From positions 1,674,001 through 1,738,000 of the forward strand of contig JALJCQ010000003.1 of the NCBI GenBank assembly GCA_023091665.1: a stretch of DNA of 64,000 bases. Direction: 5' to 3'. The notes under the pieces were generated by a model, which did no database searches, was not told where the DNA came from, and saw only the letters and a list, made by a program, of their open reading frames with translations. This stretch comes from Pythium myriotylum. Taxonomy: Eukaryota; Oomycota; Peronosporomycetes; Pythiales; Pythiaceae. A program made the translations under genes and the position numbers. This document shows, piece by piece, positions 23,511-33,889 of the stretch (positions are counted from its first letter, which is position 1; every line of letters begins with the position of its first letter).

Positions 23511-25658
23511 ATGGCGTGGTGGCTCTTGCTGGTCCATTGGACTGTCCTCGTGGACGTAGCGTCGTCGCTCGAATGGCCGTACTCGGAGGTCGTACCTCAG
23601 CTCGCGGATCAAGTCGCGCAGTGCGCCAAGGTCTCGGGCTTCGAGTTCACCAACGGCACGCTCATCACTGCAGCGCAAGCAGCAGCAACGTGCCCGGATC
23701 CCAGTTGCATCGCTGTCGTCTCGACAATTATCGAGCAGTACGTTGAAAACCTTGACGCCGTTAGCCAAGCGTTGGCGTATAGTCGCTTCGCCATGCCAGT
23801 AGTTTACTTCTGCTGGTTCTTCCGAATGCCCGACGATTTGTGCTCAACCGACCCGTACAATGATTTGGACAACCACTTCCGCACAAAGGACGAAGCATGC
23901 GCGCGAGTGACCGGCATGTCCATCTTCGATACTGAGAAAGACATCGGTAATCACTGGCTCGACTTTTATGAGAAAGGAGAGCTGTGCCCTCAGGAGTGCA
24001 TTGACATCGCGAGGCGATTGACGTTTTTCGGGGCGATAGCGACGTGTGTCGTTAGTAATTACCTGAGGCACAACGCTCACATGTACTACAGCTTCCTCGT
24101 AAATGCAGGATGTATCGACATGTCTGCCGGGGGAACTGATTGGGGATACGCGTATCAACCAGGATGGCCCCTTTTACCAACGGGGCAGTCAGCAACAAGC
24201 GAGCCTCCGGCGCTGCCAGCATTACCCACACTGCCGCCTCCCTTAACGACAGCCCCATCTTCGCCCAACGTTACGAGTTTTGCGCCCGGCGGCGGGTCAA
24301 GTCTTCAAGGTGATGACGAAGATTCAGTTGTGGGGGATAGTAAGACTGCGTCGATTCCGAGGCCACGAACCAGCAGAGTGGAGACACCATCACCGTCGAA
24401 AGCGACCAAAATGACAGCCTACACCAATTCTACTCTCACGCAGTCGATGAACGCCACGAAACGCCACCAATCGTCATATTCCCCAGCCTCTAATGTATCC
24501 ACTGGAACCGCTCGTGCATCGCCGCATTCATCAAGGGATCATGACGACACCGACAGCGGCCCGTCGCCACCGACTATCACTCAAAATGCGAATACACGAA
24601 GCAAGAGCATAATGATCAAGCTCGCACTCACCGCTCCTTCCATCGCGATCGCCACTTTGTGTATCTTGTTCGTCTGGATCAAGAGGCGCCGAAATCGAGC
24701 ATCGAGCAAAGAGCACGACGCCCACGAATCGTACTCGGAGATGACAGGTGAAGCTAGTGATGAGGGAAGCCAGTTTGTTGCGTATCCCGATGGGATAGCA
24801 CTCGAGAAGGCTCTCCCTGTCGACTCAATACGTGATATCCGGATCATTGGGTCAGGTGGCCACGGAATCGTCTACCTCGTCAAAGACAACACTCAAGATC
24901 GTCTGCTGGCGTCGAAGCGTCTGGCGAAGAATCATCAAACGAACGATCAAATTGCTAGCTTTCTACGCGAGATTCAGCTCGTATCAACGCTCAGTCACCC
25001 GTGTATTGTTGCTTTTGTCGGTGCTACGTGGATGCACCGCACGGATATTCAGGCCCTCTTTGAATACATGGATGGTGGAGATTTACGACAGTATCTTGAC
25101 CAAACACCCATCGAGCCATGGAATGCTGGCAAGATCTCTATCGCCCTAAACATCGCCCAAGCCCTAGCCTACGTTCACGCAGCGACGCCAGCTCCGATTG
25201 TCCATCGCGACCTCAAGTCCCGAAACGTTCTGCTTTCCAAATTTCCGATACGAGCCAAAATCAGCGACTTTGGTGTTGCTCGTCGGCTCTCCCAGAACTG
25301 CTCTATGACTTCTGGCGTCGGCACAAGCCGCTGGCTCGCACCAGAAGTCATCACTGGCGGTGGTGACTACACAACATCTTGCGATATCTACTCATTTGGA
25401 GTGGTTTTATCCGAGCTTGACACTCACTCGCTACCATTTGAAGACCTCCGAGGCAATGATGGCACAGCGCTTCCAGAAATTACCATTCTGAGTATGGTTG
25501 CTATCCAAGGTATGCGTCCGACATTGTCTGAATCGTGTCCCCCAGAGATCGCAAATCTCGCTCTTGCGTGTATGTCCACCGATCCCAAGATGCGTCCAGG
25601 TGCTGCTGAGGCCACTGAGGCTCTCGAATTATACCTGCAAGAGACACGCCAGACATGA
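23511..25658 (+). CDS. Class A elicitin-like receptor kinase (TKL), intact
   Basis: The ATG at 23511 gives a signal peptide (MAWWLLLVHWTVLVDVASS) and 715 aa. The ectodomain starts EWPYSEVV and contains C-x22-C-x4-C (CPDPSC), like the first half of an elicitin. A second Cys-rich part has CPQEC, then the conserved YQPGWPL and a long Ser/Thr/Pro stalk. The membrane span is near residues 370-392. The kinase has GSGGHGIV, ASKRLAKN, HRDLKSRN (about 564), DFGVA and APEV, all intact. It is paired head to head with class B at 21425-23233 and tail to tail (67 bp) with the PAN-like gene at 25726. Its closest relative in the window is 34828-37020. Confidence 0.85.
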   Translation: MAWWLLLVHWTVLVDVASSLEWPYSEVVPQLADQVAQCAKVSGFEFTNGTLITAAQAAATCPDPSCIAVVSTIIEQYVENLDAVSQALAYSRFAMPVVYFCWFFRMPDDLCSTDPYNDLDNHFRTKDEACARVTGMSIFDTEKDIGNHWLDFYEKGELCPQECIDIARRLTFFGAIATCVVSNYLRHNAHMYYSFLVNAGCIDMSAGGTDWGYAYQPGWPLLPTGQSATSEPPALPALPTLPPPLTTAPSSPNVTSFAPGGGSSLQGDDEDSVVGDSKTASIPRPRTSRVETPSPSKATKMTAYTNSTLTQSMNATKRHQSSYSPASNVSTGTARASPHSSRDHDDTDSGPSPPTITQNANTRSKSIMIKLALTAPSIAIATLCILFVWIKRRRNRASSKEHDAHESYSEMTGEASDEGSQFVAYPDGIALEKALPVDSIRDIRIIGSGGHGIVYLVKDNTQDRLLASKRLAKNHQTNDQIASFLREIQLVSTLSHPCIVAFVGATWMHRTDIQALFEYMDGGDLRQYLDQTPIEPWNAGKISIALNIAQALAYVHAATPAPIVHRDLKSRNVLLSKFPIRAKISDFGVARRLSQNCSMTSGVGTSRWLAPEVITGGGDYTTSCDIYSFGVVLSELDTHSLPFEDLRGNDGTALPEITILSMVAIQGMRPTLSESCPPEIANLALACMSTDPKMRPGAAEATEALELYLQETRQT

Positions 25659-25725
25659 TCATGGCGAAAGTGATTCGTACGTTATCCGACAATATGAGAA
25701 TATTCTCATGCATAGATAGCATGGT

Positions 25726-26541
25726 TTACCACCCTAACGGATATGCATAAGCCCCTCGTGAGGGGTTGGCTGAGTTCGTGACCGCGCCTTTCCTAAGGGC
25801 TTTATTTGCGTAGGTTTTCTTGAGCCAACATGTTCCACCGTTTTCCTTTGACCAAGTCGACGCCATGCATCCTGACATCCTTCTGCATTCCCCCCAGCAA
25901 GCTCGCCAGTCTGGACGAAACTTCACTTGTGCCAAATCAGCTCCGATAATTTCGACGTCGAACTGGGTCCTACAATCTAATATCTCCCCCGACATCGCAG
26001 ATCCGTTGAAGGGACCGAATACTGATGGCGTACGGGCGACCATATAATAGCACATTCCTCCACCCTCCTCTGTCCACGTGTACGCTTGGCAGCCCAGATC
26101 ACGATAGTTCTCGCACGAGTAGCTGCAGAGCTCAGCTGACGAGACTTGCTCGCTCATGAAGCTCTCGTTGAGATACCCGAACGCTCCCGTGATTTGTGGG
26201 CCCTGGACACCGCATCGTCCACCGATCGGTCGGTCGAGGGGAACAGCGTTTGCTGGATCCGTGTTTAAATAGATAAGCGTGAACTTGAGGTCGATGAACA
26301 CGTAGGTCGTACACGACCCGGCGGTGGTCGACGGCACCCATCGGAAGGCGACGCAGGAGGAGCTCTTCACGCACGCGTCAATGCACTGCTGCAGAGTCTG
26401 GCCAAGAGTGGTGGCTTCGTGTTTCCCCGTCAAAAGCCGAGGCGATCCGCCCCAACCGAGCGTGCAAGTCTTCGCGGCTTGGGCTGACCACGCAGTCGTC
26501 AGAAGCAATGCGAGGAGTGCGAACACACGGCGCGACGGCAT
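25726..26541 (-). CDS. Secreted PAN/Apple-like cysteine-rich protein
   Basis: 271 aa from the ATG at 26541, single exon, with a clear signal peptide (VFALLALLLTTAWSAQA). Three Cys-rich modules follow, with motifs such as CIDACVKSSSCVAFRW, CSYSCENY..CQAYTW and CWGECRRMSGCMASTW. The pattern C-x3-C-x5-C-x-x-x-x-W and the EN/EGGxC turn resemble PAN/Apple modules of oomycete secreted and cell-wall-associated proteins, which bind carbohydrate or protein. No membrane span or kinase is present, so it should be extracellular. The paralog at 33890-34678 has the same layout. Both lie tail to tail with a class A kinase. Confidence 0.8.
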   Translation of the reverse strand: MPSRRVFALLALLLTTAWSAQAAKTCTLGWGGSPRLLTGKHEATTLGQTLQQCIDACVKSSSCVAFRWVPSTTAGSCTTYVFIDLKFTLIYLNTDPANAVPLDRPIGGRCGVQGPQITGAFGYLNESFMSEQVSSAELCSYSCENYRDLGCQAYTWTEEGGGMCYYMVARTPSVFGPFNGSAMSGEILDCRTQFDVEIIGADLAQVKFRPDWRACWGECRRMSGCMASTWSKENGGTCWLKKTYANKALRKGAVTNSANPSRGAYAYPLGW

Positions 26542-27100
26542 TCTCTGCTAGGGCGTGGGCTTTGGGACTGGCGTGGAGCTCCTCACGAGCTCCCAGGCAT
26601 CTGGACACTTCGGCGGGAAGCTGAGAGCTGGGTGGAAAACTCGAACGATTGAAATGGTTAACCATTTCAATCTTAAGAACAACATACAAAAAGTTTGTGT
26701 CGCCGAGCAACAGTACATGTAGACTATCAATTTTAAGATTTCTATTTCTATTTGGTCGCTTGGCATTTCGTCGTGTCCCAATCTCGCGCCGACGAGATGG
26801 AGCTTCTGGATGCCGAGATTGAGCGAGCATACATGACTGCTATGAAGCAAGGCTAACGGCGGCAGTACGAGGGATCAATCGCGAAAACTCTGCCGTGGCT
26901 TGCTGAGAACGCAGCAGGGATGCTACATGTCGACTACCTGACCACAGGAAGATCCCGAGGTTTTACAGTGGGATTTCTTTGCACTGGGCGGCAGTGAAGC
27001 TGCACATCAAACCATTGGAGCTAGGCCACCTTCAGGCTCCCGACAGCGCTACTTCGTGTCAATGAATCGCCCGGTCGGTAAACTGCAGAGCAGTTTGCTC

Positions 27101-27418
27101 GGACCACCACAGTATGATGGTCCAAACAATACTTCACTTGAATTCGTTGGACCTGTGAGGACCAGCGGAAGGTCACTTTGTTGGTCATTTGGATCATAAT
27201 AGTAGCTATTAGGAATCACACAGTTGATCTCAATAGACTTCACTTCCAATCCAATCAATCATTTGGATCATAATAATATATCATGGTGGTCCAGAATAAT
27301 GTGTCGGTATTTGGACCATATTCATTTTTTATGGTGGTCCAAATGACCAACAAAGCAACCTTTCGCTGGTCCTCACAGGTCGAACGAATTCAAGGGAAGT
27401 ATTGTTTGACATTTGTCC
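27101..27418. repeat. Fold-back (MITE-like) element with ~90-bp inverted arms
   Basis: The left arm (about 27101-27195, starting GGACCACCAC) and the right arm (about 27330-27418, ending ATTTGTCC) are imperfect reverse complements. Shared blocks include AACAATACTTC, TTGAATTCGTT, ACCTGTGAGGACCAGCG and TTTGTTGGTCATTTGG. The centre is AT-rich. The element is flanked on both sides by GCTC (27097-27100 and 27419-27422), a possible 4-bp target duplication. It has no coding capacity, so it would be non-autonomous. Confidence 0.6.
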
Positions 27419-27835
27419 GCTCGAACGACGAGACAAATAATCATTGCAATATCGCAATCTTTCAGAACATCATTGACACCAAAATATGATGAAGCACAAT
27501 ACACTGCCTCACCCCCACAATTCGTTCAATAGACTGGAATTCCGGCGCAATCAATTATTGTGGTTGACAATTGTAACAATCTTTCAATCACAATTTTTGC
27601 GGAGCCGACCAACCAAGTTCAGCCGAAAACAGGTCATTTCCGACAAGGCCACTTCAAGCTGTTAGATGTCACTGGTTCCGAGCAAGCTGTCTGCGCGTCC
27701 TTCAAACTTTCACCAGGTGCTTCGAGAGTGCGGAATCGCCTACCTACTATACCGATCTCGCATGGGAATTATGAGGTCTCTTCCAGCGACCTGGGAGATA
27801 GATGCATGCGCTAAGCGCATGCATTTATATACTCT

Positions 27836-28240
27836 TCTTTGAGGGCAGATCGCGAGGTAATCCAGGCCCTGCAGGTGCAGGAGCTGTCACCGTTCGCATC
27901 AGCCCACTCGATCGGGATGCCGAGATTTTGTGGAGTGCGGCCATGAGCCATGCATCACGAAGCACCACCAACAATCAAGCCGAGTACCACGGCCTTCTTG
28001 TTGGGTTGGGAGCTGCGACATCACTGAAGCTCACAAGGCTCGCAGTGCAACCATCATTCGCCAACTACAGGATTGTCAGCCTCCTCGGAACAAAATCCTG
28101 CGTAACCTCTACACGCACGCGCGGAGACTAGCGGGCCAACATGTCATCTGTCGCTGGACTCATCAAGTCCGCGCGATCAAACAAGATGGATGATCTACTC
28201 GCCAAATTTGCGATGGACTCGCGATCTAGCTCGCAAGTCC
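27836..28240 (+). pseudogene. Retroelement RNase H domain relic
   Basis: The plus strand encodes RSRGNPGPAGAGAV and, about 40 residues on, TNNQAEYHGLLVGL. These are hallmark motifs of the type I RNase H domain of retrotransposons. The first catalytic Asp is Glu (FFEG instead of FFDG). The frame then breaks, and the C-terminal part (IRQLQDCQPPRNKILRNLY..., WTHQVRAI) continues in another frame with stops. No reverse transcriptase was found next to it. Confidence 0.7.
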
Positions 28241-28659
28241 TTCACTCAACTACTCGGGAAGATCTCGGTGATGCTGCCCAACGACCAACTTCCGTGGATC
28301 GCGGCTTCCACCGCGAGTAGCGTTGAGCTTTAAAAGTTGAAACCCAGCGGAGCTAGCAAGATTCACTAGTTGAACTCAATGGACGTTTTACCATCATCAA
28401 ATGTCACTGGTTGAACTATATGGACTTCACTTGCATCGGTTGTAGTGATAAATCACTGCAACCGGATGCACATAAAACCGACCCATATCCCATACTAATA
28501 CAGTACATTTAGTTTCCCGCTCTGACTTGTTTCATGGGTTTACTCTGCTGGGTTTCCTCTTTTATCATCACACCTGCACCAACTGGCTTCTGAAGGTCTG
28601 CAGCAACCCCGACTTCATCTTTCAGTGTTGGCAAAATCGAAGTCCTTTGGCTCAGCATC

Positions 28660-29363
28660 TTTAATGGGAATCGCCGTAGGGACCATCGACAGTGTCACGG
28701 TGGTTGTTAGAGCCCTATCTTGGCTCTTCAAGAGAAAGCAATCCAAATCCCGAGTTATTGTCTGAACTGCGGATCAAGTCCATGGTTGTTGAGGTTCAAA
28801 TCGTGTCAAGTTTACATCTTCACACCACCCAAGTATCGTGTCGTATGTTGCCGTTGCTTGGACAACCCCGTCGATTTACGAGCGGCAACCTTCGCTTCCA
28901 ATTTTACAGAACGAATCATGCAAACACAGCCATGGGATATCGTCGAGAAACTGCAGATCGCGGTGGGAATGGCGGAGGGGCTCGCACAATCGCCAACTGT
29001 TCTTCGTGATCTCAAGGCGCCGGAGATATAACTCGATGATGGGATGAAGCCAAAGGTCAGCGACCTCGGCGTCTCTCGTTCTCAATCAGAGAACAAGACG
29101 ACGCACACACACTGGCGTGAGCTGGTGACTGGTCCCGGAAGTCACTGTTGGTGGTATATTTTACACATAGCACTGCGAAATCTTCGAGTTCGGTGTTCTG
29201 CTAGTGACATGACGGCGCGCGTTCTGCCTTACGACTATGTGAACAATGCTTTCTCCGAAGTGATGCTTCTTCGTCTGGTATCTCGAGGAGAATCGCGACC
29301 GCACATTTCTGCAACATCTGATTATGCGGTCGCTAGACTCGCGATGCAGTGTCTCCAACAGTA
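28660..29363 (+). pseudogene. Class B receptor-kinase relic
   Basis: Pieces in several frames match class B kinases in order: a membrane span with basic tail (WLFKRKQSK), VVEVQIVSSLH and SYVAVAWTTPS (N-lobe), then LQIAVGMAEGLA, DLKAPEI followed by a stop, KVSDLGVSRSQSEN (DFG is DLG), and LRLVSRGESRPHISATSD...LAMQCLQQ. Frameshifts and in-frame stops separate them and the glycine loop is gone. It is clearly dead and older than the 19761 pseudogene. Confidence 0.7.
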
Positions 29364-29433
29364 ACCTCGTGGCCGGCCAAATGCGTTAAAACTGTCGTCG
29401 ATTCTCAAATCAGCATGCCAACAGGGTAGTCCA

Positions 29434-30661
29434 TTATGCTGACCTTCTCCACTCGAGCTGTTCCCGGATGGTCTCTACCATTACGTCAAAGAAGAACCCT
29501 TCTCGTGCGATCGATTCGAGTTCTTCATCTGTCCCAAGCGAGCTCTTGTGTGTTCGGACGTGAGACCATCGGACCAGTGCCACCGCTTGGGAGCTCTCAG
29601 ATGAGATCCGGGGGCACTCGACAACCATGGTGCATGAGGATACGTCCTTACGTATTCGCGATGACCATTGGTAGGGATACGAGTCATCTTGGTCCACAGA
29701 TTCGAACACCACTATTCCATGAGGCTGGGCAAGCAAGTCGGAACGCTCAGCATAGTGCGAGAAGACTACTAGGTTCTTCTCCACCAACAACTTGGAGGAA
29801 GGATGACTCGAGAGCATTCGAACCTGCGTCGAGTCAGGAGTGTCCGAATCGATATCACTCTCCCGGATCGAGAGCACGCCAACTTTATCGGCTAGCGCCA
29901 TCTCATGAGTGCGAGCAAACTCCGTCATTTCATCAAACACCCTCCGGACGGTCGCATTGTGCTGTGTGAACTGGTACACTTCCCATTGAAGGCAGACGCG
30001 ATCCCCGTCGTCAGTCACGAAATTCTCAAACTGCCGCGCTTGACGGCGCAAATCCTGGAATTGACACCTTGCGAGCATGAAAGCGACTGACTCGCGGATT
30101 TTCTTTGGCTTGAGCGTGTCGAGAATGTGCTGCCGTTGGAGCGGATCCTGTGGGAGGTGGATGAAGGTAGCCAGGGGTGACATGTGATACTGAGCCTAAA
30201 GCACAACAAAATGCTCAGAACCAAACCGTAAATAGCATTAACTGCGTAGCAAAGCTCACGCCGTAGCTGGACACGAGCGACTGCATGCCGGCGATCGCAT
30301 GCCGCTGCTCCTCGAGCCGACTCTTCATGGCGGAGTTGTCCGTCAGCGCTGCGTGGAGACCGCGCTTCTCTTCGTGCGGCTTTGCACGGAACTCTTCCAA
30401 CTGGGCTTTGAGCGTCGCGACCTGCTCTCGTAGCTGAGCCATCGCCTCCTACACGCCGTTCGTCAGCTCCCTCGAACGAACAACCTCAGACCCACCGACC
30501 TTCTGGGCATGGTAGGACGACTTGCGCTTCTTCGACGGCCTCTTCCGCTGGTCGTCGCTCGCGTCTTCGTCCGCGCTGCTCGTCGCGGGGCTCGCGACGG
30601 CCGTGGCGCTCGGCTCGGCCGCGCGCGGCGGCAGACGAACGACGACTCGCAGCGACGCCAT
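29434..30661 (-). CDS. START-like (M96-type) coiled-coil protein, three exons
   Basis: Exons 30500-30661, 30260-30448 and 29434-30195, 370 aa, with two phase-0 introns (51 nt GTCGGT..TAG and 64 nt GTGAGC..TAG). Exon 1 encodes the family opening MASLRVVVRLPP and ends exactly after the basic motif KKRKSSYHAQK. Exon 2 (189 nt) is the coiled coil ending AGMQSLVSSYG. Exon 3 is the START-like domain (TFIHLPQDPLQRQ..., ESVDQDDSYPYQW). The ATG at 30661 is supported by paralogs. Cellular role unknown. The next gene (30821-32058) is a same-strand paralog 160 bp upstream. Confidence 0.8.
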
Positions 30662-30820
30662 ACCGAGACAAGGGATTCTTGGTATGGGAGGCTTCGGTCT
30701 CCGATAAAAACGCGTTTACGCTGGAATTCAGCCAATCATCAGCAGGGATGGGCGCCGTAAACATGATCAACGTGGGGCAAACATGGGTCTGAATGCATGT
30801 CTGCTATTGCGTGATGTTGG

Positions 30821-32058
30821 TCATCGGGATGAGCCAGCAGGCCGCCGCCTCCAGGCGAGTCTCTCTCGGATCTTCTTGACGAGCAGATCGAAATATCCAC
30901 GGACGCTGTGGCGGCAGATCGTATCGAGTTCTTCGCTCGTCGCGAGCGGACTCTTGTGGATACGAATGAAGGAATATTCGAGAATCGCGACGGCGTCGGA
31001 AGCTGGATTCGACACGAGCATCGTCGCCGACGAAATGTCCTTGCGGATGCGAGTCTCGCTTTGGTAAGGAAATGCGTCGTCCTGGTCCACGCAGTCGACG
31101 ACTACGACGGCGTGTGGCCGATCCAGTGCGTCGGACTTCGGGAAATAATGGGAAAAATGGACGTAGTTGTTCTCAACCGAGTGACCGCTTTCGTGGGTGT
31201 ACACTCCGCGCACTTGCACCTCTGTCCCGTCACTGGAGCTGTCGCTCTCGCGAACTCCCAGAACCCCAAGTTCTTCCGCAAGGGTCATCTCGAGTGTCGA
31301 CTTGAAGTAAATCAGTTCTTGAAAAACGTCTTCGACAACAGCGGCCTTGATGAGAGCAACTTCCCAGTGGACGAGGACATGATCTCCATTCGAGGCCACA
31401 AACTTGTCGAGTTGGAAGCACTCGCGACTGAGATCAGTGAATCGACTTCGCGCGAGCATGAATGCCACGCCCTCTCGGATCTTGTGTGGCTTCAGCCCGT
31501 CGAGGATCTGTTGCCGGACCGCTGGGTCGACTGGGAGCCGCACATACGATCCGATCGGCAGCGTTCCGTGCTTTAACTGGCAAGCAAGGTGTACATGTTA
31601 ATCATCTCAGAATGCAGACATATCCGAACCGCTTACGCTGGAGTTGGAGACAAGCGACTGCGCCGTCGCGATGTTCAGTTGGTTCTGCGTGATGAGATTT
31701 TGCATCAGTGCATTCGCGCTGACGGTGGTCGCCAGCGCTGCGTGCGGCTGCAGTTGCGCAGCCTTAAGCTCAGCGAGCTCCTCTCGCAGCGCCTTCACTT
31801 CATCCTGCAGCTCCGAGATCTCTCGCTACGTTGAACATAGAGGACCGAGATCAGAGCTGCTTGTCATAAGTGACTGGACCTCTCGAGCAGCTCTGGCACC
31901 CGTCGCGCCTCGTACGTGGGCCGCCGTTTCTTGGATTCCTCGCTGGGCTCTTCGTTCCGCTTTGCTTCGCCGGCGCTGCTCGCGCGCGGGCTCGCAGCCT
32001 CGTTGCGGCGGCGCTCGGACGGCAGTCGAACGACGACGACGAGAGGGGACGTCGCCAT
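30821..32058 (-). CDS. START-like (M96-type) coiled-coil protein, three exons
   Basis: Exons 31900-32058, 31637-31825 and 30821-31576, 367 aa. Introns of 74 nt (GTGCCA..TAG) and 60 nt (GTAAGC..CAG) are both phase 0. Exon 1 is MATSPLVVVVRLP... ending KKRRPTYEARR; exon 2 (189 nt) is the coiled coil (REISELQDEVKALREE...TAQSLVSNSS). Exon 3 is the START-like domain with DCVDQDDAFPYQS and the C terminus RERLAWRR. The intron between basic motif and coil is placed identically to the paralogs. It is probably a tandem copy of 29434-30661. Confidence 0.8.
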
Positions 32059-32239
32059 CGCGGTCACACAATGTGACTGCGCAATTGAGACCGTCGTCAC
32101 AGAGTGAAGGTGCAAGAAGATCACTCTCACCTGTCATGCCGGAGACTTGTCGTGATGCACATAGCCAGGCGCTGCGTTCATGGCACGGCTCGAGGGAGGA
32201 CATTTTTGTTGTTTTTGCCATGGAGGCGCTGCGCGTGTA

Positions 32240-33580
32240 GGCTGCTGCGGTGGCTCGTCACGAGCGTTTGCCCTCGACTGCTGTACAGCGAAGAGCTCCC
32301 GGGCTTCGAGCTCTAGCTCGCGCAGTGCGCCAACGCAACGAGCTTCCTGTTCCGCCAACGACTCACGGCCCAGTAGCAAGCAGCTCTTAAGATGTGCACG
32401 GAGAGCAGTTGTGGCCAGGTGGCCGTGGAGCTCCTGAGTGGAACGATTCATTTATAACCAACGCTTTCTCATTTGAAAGCTCTAGGTCAGGTGCACCGAT
32501 GGTGAAGTCGAACTGAATTGAACATTTTGCCGAGCCAGCCAGCCGACTCGACTCTATCAACATCACCAGCTCAGGCTAGCCAGAAAGTGAACTACGGGGC
32601 TCTCGTCGGGATTCCACTTGGAAGCATTGGGATTTTCAGTTTCTTCATTGTTTACGTTGCATGCGGAAGCACCCGACTGGAACTGCGTCGGTCCCGATGC
32701 CAAGCCAAGGTTAGTGACTCTGGCGTGGTTCGTCAGCTCTCCGACAGTTTGATGGCGGCAGGTGCTAGAACTAGTCGCTGGTTGGCGCTGGATGTGATCA
32801 TCGGATATGGTACGACGAGGCTTGGGACATCTATTCGTTCGTTGTGGTGCTGTGAGAGTGGACAGCCACTGCGTACCGTTCTGGGACTGTAGGACCGGAG
32901 GCTCCGAGTCGACGCTGCGTGAGATAAAGATGCTAAGTATGGCTGGTCTCGATGGCCTGTAGCCGTCATTCTCAAACTCTTGTCCACCTCAGTTGTCTCG
33001 GGCCCAGCGATGTCTCTCGCACGATCCAGAACAGCGACCAACTACTCTGATGGCGCTAGAGATTGCTGAAGGACTCGTATTCGTCCACTCCTTCAGCCCA
33101 CCAATCGTCCATCGCGACCTCAAGGCGAGGAATATCCTGCTGGACAGCGGAATGCACACCAAAATCAGTGATTTTGGCGTCTCTCGATTGCAATCCGAGA
33201 ACGGAACCATGTCCACGGGAGTCGGTACTAGTCGGTGGCTCGCACCAGAGGTCATCACCGGCGGCGGCGCGTACACGGAGCAGTGCGACATCTACTCGTT
33301 CGGCGTGGTGCTTGTGGAGATCGACACGCATGCTGTGCCTTTTGCTGAGCTCGACGGATCGCTGTCCGATTTTAAGTTGCTGCTGCAAGTGGCTCGAGGA
33401 GAAGTTCGCCCTCAGGTATCGTCGACTTGTGATCCACAGATCGCGAGACTGGTTGAGAGATGTCTGCCCACGTCCGCTCTTGATCGGTCCAATGCTTTGG
33501 AAGTCTCACTCCAACCCCAAAAAGTTCTCAGGACGTTATTCGTCATCCACTTTCGTTATTCGCCATACACTTTCGTGTGA
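32240..33580 (+). pseudogene. Chimeric receptor-kinase pseudogene (class A remains joined to class B kinase half)
   Basis: The 5' part is class A: a signal-peptide-like stretch (RLLRWLVTSVCPRLLYS), then LAQCANATSFLF...CTESSCGQVAVELL with in-frame stops. A membrane span follows (LVGIPLGSIGIFSFFIVYV), then a jump over most of the kinase to QAKVSDSGVVRQLS, and a class A kinase end (CLSHDPEQRPTTLM). At 33050 this fuses to a class B kinase half (ALEIAEGLVFVHSF..HRDLKARN..DFGVS..APEV), which is 395 bp and nearly identical to 38673-39067. After 33444 the similarity drops and the frame ends at 33580. No intact receptor can be made from it. Confidence 0.75.
33050..33444 (+). repeat. Copy of 38673-39067 (395 bp, about 5 differences)
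   Basis: By direct comparison the two stretches differ at about five positions, mostly silent (for example GGC/GGT, GAC/GAT). Sequence on both sides of the block is unrelated (left) or clearly diverged (right). This fits a recent duplication or gene conversion of the class B kinase half. Confidence 0.8.
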
Positions 33581-33889
33581 GAGGGTCGACATGGTCGTGA
33601 ACGTGTGAACGTGACGCGGAGCGGCTGGCTCTTTGGGAGCGGAAATTTGGCGTCCTTGGGATTTCCCATTTGCAACGCAACAGTTGCACTGGCGATGGAT
33701 CGGTCTCGCATCCTGAGTGAAGCCAATTGCCAATCACTTCGTGCGATTTGATTGGTGACTCAAACTCACAACTTGCGAAGGCCACTATTCAAGCCACAAG
33801 CGTCACGTCTCCACTTGACAACCTCCGGTTCGTCTGGACGAGTGTCTGCCTGACAACCCCAATCGATCTGATCACCAGCGTATTACCAG

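Larger units (their letters stand above)
26542..28659. other. Gene-poor zone with mobile-element remains
   Basis: Apart from the fold-back element (27101-27418) and the RNase H relic (27836-28240), this stretch is AT-rich with only short open frames and no supported gene. It separates the two mirror-image kinase blocks. Confidence 0.5.

Noticed and set aside
32134..32451. 105-codon minus-strand open frame
   Set aside because: It is the antisense shadow of the class A ectodomain remains of the chimeric pseudogene, which explains the sequence better.
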